Positions 8,722 through 21,284 of a DNA stretch of 34,170 nucleotides are shown piece after piece; positions within the stretch are counted from its first letter, which is position 1, and every line of letters starts with the position of its first letter. Position numbers and translations under genes: made by a program. Location: the NCBI GenBank assembly GCA_028715545.1, contig JAQURP010000008.1:1-34170 (forward strand), given 5' to 3'. Below the pieces are notes generated by a model that ran no database searches, had not been told where the DNA came from, and saw only the letters and a list, made by a program, of their open reading frames with translations. Source of the DNA: Methanocellales archaeon (GTDB taxonomy: Archaea > Halobacteriota > UBA148).

Positions 8722-9519
8722 ATGAGTGATATGGGTAAAAGCGTGCGCATGGAGAGAATCATAGATAGAAAAAGCGGCAATACAGTGATCGTGCCGATGG
8801 ACCATGGGGTTTCTTCAGGCCCCATAGAGGGGCTTATTGACATGAAGAGAGCCATAGATTCCGTTGCAGAAGGAGGAGCGGATGCAGTACTGCTCCATAA
8901 AGGAAGCGTTAGGGCAGGGCACAGAGGATATGGAAGAGACATCGGCTTGATAGTTCATTTATCGGCAAGCACTTCCTTAGGTCCGGATCCGCTCAACAAG
9001 GTGAGGGTTACAACCGTGGATGAAGCGATCAAGCTTGGAGCAGATGCCGTATCAGTACACGTAAACATAGGGGCTGAGAACGAGCCGGAAATGCTCCGCA
9101 ATCTAGGAGAGACCGCACAGATTTGTGAGGAATGGGGGATGCCCTTGCTGGCAATGATGTACCCCAGGGGGCGAAAAGTCACAGATGAGCATGATGTGAA
9201 GTTCGTGAAGCATGTCGCTAGGGTGGGAGCTGAACTATGTGCTGACATCATCAAGACGAACTACACAGGCACACCAGAATCTTTTAGAGAGGTGGTAGAA
9301 GGAACTCCGGTACCAGTGGTTATAGCAGGAGGACCTAAGATGGAGACCGACAAAGAGGTTCTGGAAATGATAAAAGAGGCGATGGATGCTGGTGGTAGGG
9401 GGGTATCAATAGGAAGAAACATATTTCAGCATAGAAATCCAACAAAAATGACGAGGGCAGTGGCAGGTATCGTACACAAAAATATTTCCGTCAAAGAAGC
9501 ATTGGAGATTCTGGAATGA
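8722..9519 (+). CDS. aroA': 2-amino-3,7-dideoxy-D-threo-hept-6-ulosonate synthase (archaeal shikimate entry enzyme)
   Basis: [23 protein letters not shown]...[13 protein letters not shown]...[18 protein letters not shown]; class I aldolase-like ADH synthase, adjacent to DHQ synthase II. Confidence 0.9.
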   Translation: MSDMGKSVRMERIIDRKSGNTVIVPMDHGVSSGPIEGLIDMKRAIDSVAEGGADAVLLHKGSVRAGHRGYGRDIGLIVHLSASTSLGPDPLNKVRVTTVDEAIKLGADAVSVHVNIGAENEPEMLRNLGETAQICEEWGMPLLAMMYPRGRKVTDEHDVKFVKHVARVGAELCADIIKTNYTGTPESFREVVEGTPVPVVIAGGPKMETDKEVLEMIKEAMDAGGRGVSIGRNIFQHRNPTKMTRAVAGIVHKNISVKEALEILE

Positions 9520-10655
9520 AAAAAAGCATATGGATCAAGGCAGATCAAGGCTCTTGGGAAATTCGCAAAAAAAAGATTACAGACGGTCTGGAGTGCGGAG
9601 TGGATACCGTACTCGTCGATGAGGACGATGTTCCGAAGGTAAGGGAGCTTGGAGATATTAACATAGCTGCATTTTTTCAGAACGGAGAAAGCGATGCGGA
9701 TATTCTGGTGGTGGGGAAAAACAGCGAATGTGATGCCACGATTTCACTTCCGCGAGATTTTAGCGACTCAAGGGACCTAAGCTTGCTCTCCCAGCTAAAG
9801 GTAAAAGAAAGGGAGATAGCTGCATACGTCTTGATAAAGGGAAAAGAATACGAGAAATTTGCAGCCGAGTTAGGGAAGATATGTGACCATCTGATCGTCA
9901 TTGGAACGGATTGGAAGGTCATTCCCCTGGAGAACCTGATAGCAGCGCTACAAAAGCACGATGTAGAGATCATTGCGGGCATAAACAGCTCCTCGGAAGC
10001 TAAGGTTGCCTTGGAAACGCTTGAGCATGGATCAGACGGAGTATTATTGGAAACAAAAGATCTGTCTGAGATCAAGCGAACTGTCCAGATTGCTGAGATT
10101 GCTGGAGTGGAGCCCCTATCTCTAACACCCGCAAAGATCACAAGGGTTAAAGCGGTTGGAATGGGCGATCGTGTATGCGTGGATACCTGCTCGCTTTTGA
10201 GCAAAGGTGAAGGTATGCTGATCGGCTCGCAGTCCAATGGCTTGTTCTTAGTTCATGGAGAAACCGAGGAAAGCCCGTATGTTTCGCCACGTCCTTTCCG
10301 CGTAAATGCTGGTGCAGTTCATGCATATGTGTATGTGGGCGGCAAGACAAAATATCTGTCTGAGCTGCAGAGCGGGGATGACGTAACCGTCGTAGATCAC
10401 CGAGGGCTGTCGAGAAAAGCGACGATAGGACGAATAAAGATAGAACGTAGGCCCCTAATGCTCGTTGAAGCACAGGTTAAAGGTGATAAAATCAAGACTA
10501 TTCTTCAGAATGCAGAGACCATCAAACTGGTGACCCGAGACGGAACTCCCAGAGCTGTCACAGAGCTGAAAGAGGGTGATGAAGTCCTGGTCCATTATGA
10601 GGAAGGTGGTAGGCACTTTGGAATGAAGATCGAAGAGACTATCATTGAGAGATAG
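9516..10655 (+). CDS. aroB': 3-dehydroquinate synthase II
   Basis: [34 protein letters not shown]...[34 protein letters not shown]...[15 protein letters not shown]; diagnostic of the archaeal family. Confidence 0.95.
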   Translation: MKKSIWIKADQGSWEIRKKKITDGLECGVDTVLVDEDDVPKVRELGDINIAAFFQNGESDADILVVGKNSECDATISLPRDFSDSRDLSLLSQLKVKEREIAAYVLIKGKEYEKFAAELGKICDHLIVIGTDWKVIPLENLIAALQKHDVEIIAGINSSSEAKVALETLEHGSDGVLLETKDLSEIKRTVQIAEIAGVEPLSLTPAKITRVKAVGMGDRVCVDTCSLLSKGEGMLIGSQSNGLFLVHGETEESPYVSPRPFRVNAGAVHAYVYVGGKTKYLSELQSGDDVTVVDHRGLSRKATIGRIKIERRPLMLVEAQVKGDKIKTILQNAETIKLVTRDGTPRAVTELKEGDEVLVHYEEGGRHFGMKIEETIIER

Positions 10656-10667
10656 GAGTATCTATCT

Positions 10668-11351
10668 ATGCGCATAGGTGATGTCGAACTTGATACGCCA
10701 AAAATAGTCGGAGTGATCAATAGCATCGATGAAGTCGATACGGCTGAAAAAACTGGGGCAGACTTACTTGAGATCAGAATGGATTTACTCGACGAGAAAG
10801 AGGATGTGGTAAGGTTCTTTGAAGACGTAACTGATGCCACATCTCTACCGATCATCGCGACCGATCGTCTGAAGAGCGAGGGTGGGTCGTTTGTCGGTTC
10901 CGAAAATCAAAGAATTTCAATGCTGATGTCCGTTATGGAGTACGCCGATGCAGTTGATATCGAGCTTAGGTCAGCAGAGAAGGATTTTGTGATAGAAAAG
11001 GCGAGAAAGAGAAAGATGGTGGCAATCGTCTCCTATCATGATTTCGCTGGAACACCTTCTAAGGAAAAAATGTTGAGAATATTGAAGGAGGCTCGTCAAA
11101 TAGGTGATATTCCGAAGCTTGCAGTCATGGCTAACTCTCTCAGTGATGTCATCTCCTTGCTGGAAGTCACGCTTCAGGCACAAAAGCCCTTTTGCACTAT
11201 AGCTATGGGTTCTCTCGGAAAACATTCAAGAGTGATAGCACCGCTATATGGCTCTGCGTTGACCTATGGTCATGTCGTCGGAGAGGGAAAAGCACCAGGA
11301 CAATTATCTGTAGGGGAACTAAGAAATGTGCTTGATGCCTTGGTGGGATAG
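10668..11351 (+). CDS. aroD: 3-dehydroquinate dehydratase, type I
   Basis: PKIVGVINSIDEVDTAEKTGADLLEIRMDLL...VAIVSYHDFAGTP...KLAVMANSLSDV. Confidence 0.93.
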   Translation: MRIGDVELDTPKIVGVINSIDEVDTAEKTGADLLEIRMDLLDEKEDVVRFFEDVTDATSLPIIATDRLKSEGGSFVGSENQRISMLMSVMEYADAVDIELRSAEKDFVIEKARKRKMVAIVSYHDFAGTPSKEKMLRILKEARQIGDIPKLAVMANSLSDVISLLEVTLQAQKPFCTIAMGSLGKHSRVIAPLYGSALTYGHVVGEGKAPGQLSVGELRNVLDALVG

Positions 11352-12179
11352 ATGAAAAAGATATATGGAGTTATCGGAGACCCGATCGAGCAAAGTCTAT
11401 CGCCAATTATGCATAATGCAGCCTTTCGAAAATTGGGAATAAACGGAGTATACTATGCCTTTCGAGTTAGCTTGGAAAATATGACCAGTGCTATCTTGGG
11501 CGCAAAAGCGCTTGATTTTGGTGGACTGAACGTGACAATACCTCTTAAGGAAAGGGCATTGGATGTGGTCGGTGCTGATCCTATTGCCAAAAAAATAGGT
11601 GCAGTTAATACCATTGATTTTAAGGACAAAATCATCGGCTACAATACCGATGGTATCGGCGCAAAACGGGCTTTGGAGAAGCACAATATCGATGTATCGG
11701 ATAAGAGCGTTTTAATCCTTGGCTCTGGTGGTGCAGCTAGGGCAATTGCGTTTCAGTTCGCACAGGATGGAGCGACACTGGTCATCGCCAATAGAACTGT
11801 ATCTAGGGCAGTTGGGCTCGCACAAGAGGTCAGAGCCATGGGCGAAGGCGATGCAATTGGCATTGGTCTGGAGAGTCTCCCTCTGCTCATAAAAAAAGCT
11901 GACATCTTGGTCAACTCAACTTCGGTCGGGATGCTCCCTCACACGGATAAAACGTTGGTGACTTCAGACCAGATGCACTCTGATTTGGTCGTATTTGACG
12001 TTGTGTACAATCCCATCGAGACTAGATTGCTTAGGGAAGCCAAAAAGGCAGGTGCAATTACCATAGATGGGGTCGACATGCTTGTGCACCAAGGGGCGGA
12101 ATCGTTCAAGATATGGACGTCCCAGAATGCGCCAATAGATGTGATGGGAGATGCTGTGAGATGCGCTCTAAAGTGTTGA
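11352..12179 (+). CDS. aroE: Shikimate dehydrogenase
   Basis: YGVIGDPIEQSLSPIMHNAAF...GLNVTIPLKE...GYNTDGIGA...LILGSGGAARAIAF. Confidence 0.96.
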   Translation: MKKIYGVIGDPIEQSLSPIMHNAAFRKLGINGVYYAFRVSLENMTSAILGAKALDFGGLNVTIPLKERALDVVGADPIAKKIGAVNTIDFKDKIIGYNTDGIGAKRALEKHNIDVSDKSVLILGSGGAARAIAFQFAQDGATLVIANRTVSRAVGLAQEVRAMGEGDAIGIGLESLPLLIKKADILVNSTSVGMLPHTDKTLVTSDQMHSDLVVFDVVYNPIETRLLREAKKAGAITIDGVDMLVHQGAESFKIWTSQNAPIDVMGDAVRCALKC

Positions 12180-13471
12180 TTATCGGCGGGGCAGGGGACA
12201 TGGGGCAGTGGTTTGCACGTGCTCTCAAGAGGAGGGACTATGCAGTCAGCATAGCGGACATCGATCCTCAGGCCCAAGAAGTGGCTAGGGAATTAGGGAT
12301 CGGTTTTGTGGAAGACGTAACAAAAGCAGTGGTCGATTTTGACATCGTGCTAATCTCAGTACCGATAAATGTCACCGAAGAGGTAATAGGCAAAGTAGCA
12401 CCCCATATGCGTCCCGGCAGCTTACTCATGGACATCACATCGGTCAAGAAAGGTCCTATGGGAGCGATGAGAAAGGCGCCAAAAGGCGTTGAGATAATCG
12501 GCACGCATCCAATGTTCGGTCCCACGGTGTCAGAACCCTTAGGTCAGACCGTGATTCTGGTGACGGTGGACGGGCTGTGCGAGAATTGGCTCCCGAAGAT
12601 AGTCGCCCTTTTTGAAGATAAGGGCGCACACGTGGAATTTCTTTCTGCGGAGGAACATGATCAGATGATGGCAGTTATTCAGGGATTAACTCATTTTGCC
12701 TACATAGCAGTCGGTGCTACTATGGATGCCCTTGAGTTCGATCTCAGCAAATCAAGGCGATTTATGAGTCCTGTGTACGAAGTAATGGTCGACTTCGTGG
12801 GGAGAATTCTGGCTCAAAATCCCCACTTATATGCCATGATTCAGGCAAGCCCAGATGTGAAAAAAGTGCATGATACCTTCATAAAACAGTGTTTAGAGCT
12901 GTCGAAGAGCGCTGAGTTTGGAGAAACTGAAAAATTTGTTAGATTGATGAGGAACGCCGCGAGTCATTTTGGCGACACCGAATCCGCCTTAAGAAGGTCT
13001 GACAAGCTCGTTAACGCAAAAATAACAGAGCTTGAGACACTGGTCCAATCTATCGGAGAGGAACGGGGGTTCAGGCATATATATTCTGGTGTTGTGCATG
13101 TTGGGATCGTTAGGAAAGTTACACCTCAGGAGGTTTTGCTGGAGAAGGGGGGAAAAAGGACAGAGTTGAAGATCGAGAATGTCAGTCTGCTTAGTGCAGA
13201 CGAACTTCTCCAGTGGAAGATAGATAACTTGGTGCCCCATAGGAGAGACATATCTGTGGCTTTGTTGGAGAGCGTAAAGCCAGATATTATCGCTGGAATC
13301 CTAGATGGCGTGGATGGCATCCTTTCAGTGGATCAAATTGACACCTATGAGATTAAAAAAGGTCATGTCAGCCTTACATACCGAATAGAAATAAGGGGGG
13401 ACAAAGACCCAAGTGAGGTTCAACATAAGGTGGAAGAATTGTTAGAGGGAATTGGCGGTGAGATACGATAA
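12161..13471 (+). CDS. tyrA: Prephenate dehydrogenase with a C-terminal extension
   Basis: Likely start at 12161 (MRSKVLIIGGAGDMGQWFARALKRRDYAVSIADID), overlapping aroE; GTHPMFGP motif; ~150-aa extra C-terminal region. Confidence 0.88.
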   Translation: MRSKVLIIGGAGDMGQWFARALKRRDYAVSIADIDPQAQEVARELGIGFVEDVTKAVVDFDIVLISVPINVTEEVIGKVAPHMRPGSLLMDITSVKKGPMGAMRKAPKGVEIIGTHPMFGPTVSEPLGQTVILVTVDGLCENWLPKIVALFEDKGAHVEFLSAEEHDQMMAVIQGLTHFAYIAVGATMDALEFDLSKSRRFMSPVYEVMVDFVGRILAQNPHLYAMIQASPDVKKVHDTFIKQCLELSKSAEFGETEKFVRLMRNAASHFGDTESALRRSDKLVNAKITELETLVQSIGEERGFRHIYSGVVHVGIVRKVTPQEVLLEKGGKRTELKIENVSLLSADELLQWKIDNLVPHRRDISVALLESVKPDIIAGILDGVDGILSVDQIDTYEIKKGHVSLTYRIEIRGDKDPSEVQHKVEELLEGIGGEIR

Positions 13472-13528
13472 TTATCTGTCGCATCAAATTATAGTAGACT
13501 TCTTTAACAAAGATCCAGGAGGAAAAAT

Positions 13529-13711
13529 ATGGAGGATCTATCCAGAATAGAATTGACAGCAGGTATCATTGGCGGTATCGGACTTGGGCTGTTGTTGGGA
13601 AGTGAATATTCCGGGAGATATGCAACTCTTTTGGGAGCTGGCTTAATATCGATATTCATTGTTGTTCTGGGTGCCCTGTCTTACCAAATTAAGAAGAAGT
13701 TAGGGGAATAG
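13529..13711 (+). CDS. Small two-helix membrane protein
   Basis: 60 aa; AGGAGG-like sequence just upstream (ccaggaggaaaaat); two hydrophobic segments. Confidence 0.5.
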   Translation: MEDLSRIELTAGIIGGIGLGLLLGSEYSGRYATLLGAGLISIFIVVLGALSYQIKKKLGE

Positions 13712-13936
13712 AATAAATAAAAGGCTACTGAAAGATGGGTATTGGGTGCCAGATTCAATTAAAATAAAAATAGACTATGTTTAAATTTCGCTTGGTGTGT
13801 CTTTGAAAATAAAGTGAGAAATTGACTCCAGGTTAAACGAATAAATAAAAATGGCTGTTAATAGTAGTTGTGTGAAATAAAAATGGGTCGATACAAAATT
13901 CACAAGATTTAATAAATAGAGTAATTAAGATTGAAT

Positions 13937-14385
13937 ATGTTGAAAAGAAAAACCATCCCAAAAAAAGTTCAAATCATTGTATGGAAACGAGATTATTGGA
14001 CTTGCCGATATTGCAATGAGCCTGTTTTTTTAATCCTACATTTAAGCTATTTGAAAAACTAAGTCCAAACCACGGGTATTACCACCCTCATGGTAAAAGT
14101 GATGTTAGACATCAATTTATTGAAAAAAGGATGGCAAGTATAGATCATGTAGTACCTCTCAAAAAAGGAGGTTCTGATGAAATAGATAATTATGTGACTG
14201 CTTGTTGGGAATGTAATTTGAAATTCAGAGAAAAATCATTTGAAGAAAGAAAACCTAAACCACTCCCAATTAATAAAATGGCTGCTAAACTAAATTGGGA
14301 TGGTTTTTCATCTCTTTACATAAAACTTAATAAAAACAAAGATGAATGGATAAAACTCTTAGAATCAGATAGACAAAATGAATAA
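13937..14385 (+). pseudogene. HNH endonuclease, interrupted by a frameshift in a T-tract
   Basis: MLKRKTIPKKVQIIVWKRDYWTCRYCNEPVF (13937 on) continues after a one-base frame change at T7 (14025-14031) into NPTFKLFEKLSPNHGYYHPHGKSDVRHQFIEKRMASIDHVVPLKKGGSDEIDNYVTACWECNLKFREKSF; CxxC...DHVVPLxxGG...CWECN is HNH. Confidence 0.8.
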
Positions 14386-14390
14386 TATGG

Positions 14391-14467
14391 TATAACGCGA
14401 CCCATTTTCACTCTCCTCACAGCTTCGCTGTTCTTAGGCACGTTGCACTCTCGCTAAAGCTAGGCTC
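14391..14467 (+). other. Degenerate/partial attC-like element (left half, E0)
   Basis: TATAACGCG start followed by AGCTTCGCTG...GTTGCACTCTCGCT, resembling the left half of the element at 15206 (GACTTCGCTA..GGTTGCACCTCGCT). Confidence 0.35.
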
Positions 14468-14562
14468 ACTTAACAGCGGATAAACGGCTCAAGTCTTGCA
14501 GACTTTCGCCCAAATTTCTTTCGCTTCGCTCAAGAAACTTCGTTTATCCGCATACGTTATGT
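14468..14562 (+). other. attC-like structured recombination element E1
   Basis: ACTTAAC-A-GCGGATAAACG (14468-14486) ... CGTTTATCCGC-ATAC-GTTATGT (14541-14562): outer 7-bp arms (one mismatch) and inner 11-bp perfect arms with asymmetric spacers. Confidence 0.55.
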
Positions 14563-14632
14563 TCAATTCAGTCTCCTTTAAGTGGAATTCACCAGAAACG
14601 TTTATTAATACGTTTGTATTCGAAAATTTAGT

Positions 14633-15058
14633 ATGAGTATCAATCACGACGCACCCGTGAAAAAGAAAGGAGCATCAAAACCAAAGGACTATTTGGCGCG
14701 CAACTCACGCTATCACAGAAAGTTCGCGATCATGGCGGCAAAAGAGGCCGAGCGAGTCCTCCATATTTTTGAAAAAGAACGTCCAGATGATGATCGCCCG
14801 CGTAAAGCGATACAAGCGATCAGGGATTGGGCGCAGGGAGAGCGGAAGCTGGGAATGGCAGAGGTGCGGAAACTCTCGCTTGATGCTCATGCGGCTGCAC
14901 GCGAATCTAAATCGGACGCAGCAAGATTCGCGGCTCGCGCAGCCGGACATGCCGTCGCAACCTGGCATGTGCCGACTCATGCTATGGGCGCTCCCATATA
15001 TGCTTGCAAAGCTATTGTCGCGAGCAAAGACAAAATGCCTAATGATGGCGGGTTGTAG
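14633..15058 (+). CDS. Putative immunity protein, Imm-5-like
   Basis: RKAIQAIRDWAQGERKLGMAEVRKLSLDAHAAARESKSDAARFAARAAGHAVATWHVPTHAMGAPIYACKAI matches my recollection of the Imm-5-like family. Confidence 0.7.
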   Translation: MSINHDAPVKKKGASKPKDYLARNSRYHRKFAIMAAKEAERVLHIFEKERPDDDRPRKAIQAIRDWAQGERKLGMAEVRKLSLDAHAAARESKSDAARFAARAAGHAVATWHVPTHAMGAPIYACKAIVASKDKMPNDGGL

Positions 15059-15077
15059 GCTGAAAAAACCTTATTTT

Positions 15078-15193
15078 TCGGGCAGTGTTATGTCAGGCCT
15101 TTGCTAGAGAAGAACTACTTCATTTCTTTTACAAAGAAGTAAATTCAGCCCGAACTCAAAAATTTTCCTTCGGAAAGTTGCACTAAATTTTTG
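15078..15193 (+). repeat. Nested inverted repeats downstream of the Imm-5-like gene
   Basis: TCGGGC (15078-15083)/GCCCGA (15148-15153); CAAAAATTT (15157-15165)/AAATTTTTG (15185-15193); GTTATGT at 15087-15093 is identical to the E1 right core. Confidence 0.6.
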
Positions 15194-15205
15194 TCCTTCG
15201 GAGAA

Positions 15206-15303
15206 TATAACACGCATTAATAGACTTCGCTAGGTTGCACCTCGCTCCGTCCAAATATGCTCCGCTACGCTCTGCAAACTTCGGTTAATGCGATACGTTA
15301 GTT
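15206..15303 (+). other. attC-like structured recombination element E2
   Basis: ATATAAC-A-CGCATTAA (left) ... TTAATGCG-ATAC-GTTAGTT (right); same architecture and internal CCAAAT.TGCTCCGCTACGCTC.GCAAACTTCG pattern as E1 with different arm sequences. Confidence 0.55.
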
Positions 15304-15395
15304 GCAATTTGCTACGAGAAACGAACGGAAGCCCTGCTACTGCACTTTCGATACAAAACATTTATCAGTGTTAGTACAATTAAAATAAAATCAAT

Positions 15396-16280
15396 ATGAT
15401 TCCAAGGGACGTATTACAAAAGAGATTCAGAATTTTCATCTTGCTATCTTTGTTTATTTTGTTGATGGAGGTAGCTGGAGGTATATTTACAAACAGCTTG
15501 GCATTGTTAAGTGATGCTGGTCATGTTCTCCTTGATTTACTGGCCCTTCTATTGGCTTATTTTTCAATACGGATTTCGCAAAAGGTCGCGACCAAAAAAT
15601 TTACATTTGGATTTTATAGGGCAGAAATCCTCGTAGCAATTATAAACGGTGCTATGCTCATTTTTGTTACCATTTACATTTTTTATGAATCTTACCTTCG
15701 ATTTCTGTCTCCTCAGCCGATAAAAGGGTCTGAAATGCTTATAATTTCAGCTGTTGGGCTTTTGGCTAATTTATATGTTGTAGTAAAAATGCAAGGTTAT
15801 GAAAAACAAAATCTGAATGTAAGAGGAGCATATCTTCATGTGTTGAGCGATACTCTATCATCGGTTGGTGTTGTCATTGCAAGCATATTAATTGTCATTA
15901 CTGGCAATTACATTTTTGATCCCATAATAAGTGCAATAATAGGATTATTTATTTTAATAGGTTCTCTGCAATTGATAAGAGAATCTGCTCGTATACTCAT
16001 GGAAGCAACGCCCAAGAACATTGATTTAGAGAAATTGTCGAGAGATATTCAAAAAATAAATGGTGTTAAAGAAATTCACGACTTGCATGTTTGGAGTATA
16101 TCCTCAGATGTATACGCACTTAGTTCTCATGTCTTGATAGATGCAAACAATATAAAATCCATGAACAAAATAGTTTCTAACATAAATGAGATGGTTAAAT
16201 CAAAATATAACATAACTCATACTACGATACAATCTGAATGTGAGACTTGTGTTGATGGCGACAATAAGCACAATCATTGA
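15396..16280 (+). CDS. Cation diffusion facilitator (CzcD-like) transporter
   Basis: MEVAGGIFTNSLALLSDAGHVLLDLLALLLAYFS...HVLSDTLSSVGVVIASILI; C-terminal cytoplasmic domain with HDLHVWSISSDVYALSSHVLI. Confidence 0.93.
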   Translation: MIPRDVLQKRFRIFILLSLFILLMEVAGGIFTNSLALLSDAGHVLLDLLALLLAYFSIRISQKVATKKFTFGFYRAEILVAIINGAMLIFVTIYIFYESYLRFLSPQPIKGSEMLIISAVGLLANLYVVVKMQGYEKQNLNVRGAYLHVLSDTLSSVGVVIASILIVITGNYIFDPIISAIIGLFILIGSLQLIRESARILMEATPKNIDLEKLSRDIQKINGVKEIHDLHVWSISSDVYALSSHVLIDANNIKSMNKIVSNINEMVKSKYNITHTTIQSECETCVDGDNKHNH

Positions 16281-16366
16281 TTACTTTTAAGGCAAAGCTT
16301 CCACACAACTTTTATTAGAAAATTATTTAAATAAATTGAATTACGATTAGTTATATGGAATAGGAA

Positions 16367-16672
16367 ATGGAAAAAAAATTTAATGCAATTACAATTATAT
16401 TATTAATAATGCTTATTATCAGGCTTATTGTCCAAGTAATTTTATCTTTCAGCAATTGGATTTCCATTTCATTCGCTGCTTTATACCTTGCTGCTGTGAT
16501 AGGTGTGGTTTTAAAGCAAAAAAGTGGCTCGATATTGACAGAGGTCATTGTAATGATTGATATAACTTTGTCAGCGGTATTTACAACTGGGGCGTATACA
16601 TTTGGGGGAGTTGCCTATGATTTAATCTTAGGATTTTTAGCATATAAAGAATTTAAGCAAATTTCTGATTGA
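16367..16672 (+). CDS. Small membrane protein
   Basis: 101 aa with three hydrophobic segments; same strand as the CDF gene. Confidence 0.5.
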   Translation: MEKKFNAITIILLIMLIIRLIVQVILSFSNWISISFAALYLAAVIGVVLKQKSGSILTEVIVMIDITLSAVFTTGAYTFGGVAYDLILGFLAYKEFKQISD

Positions 16673-16692
16673 TTTTTGTTTGAGGCACATAG

Positions 16693-16708
16693 TATAACAG
16701 CGGATAAA
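16693..16708 (+). other. Left-half attC-like remnant E3
   Basis: TATAACAGCGGATAAA; TAACAGCGGATAAA is identical to the left end of E1 (14471-14484). Confidence 0.4.
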
Positions 16709-16825
16709 TGATAATCATTCCAAAATCGATTAAATGAAAGTTAAAAATCACGATGACACTTCCTTAAATAAAAAATAAGAATTAAAATATCTATTTTCTT
16801 TCAACCCCTCTAAAAAACAAAAAAC

Positions 16826-21119
<4,294 letters not shown>

Positions 21120-21284
21120 CTAAAATCTCGTAAAACTCTAAGAAGATCAGTTTTATGTGTCTAATATATATTGCTCGCACGGAATTTAAGCCTATCGGTT
21201 TATAAAAATCGCTTATGGTGAATGCCATTGACTTTAAAATATGATACAAAATTTTTAGATATATTTACATATGAATATATTCTT

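Noticed and set aside
13830-13838. GTTAAAC matching the attC/attI core consensus upstream of the HNH gene
   Set aside because: A lone 7-mer in AT-rich DNA without an inverted partner; no support for an attI site.
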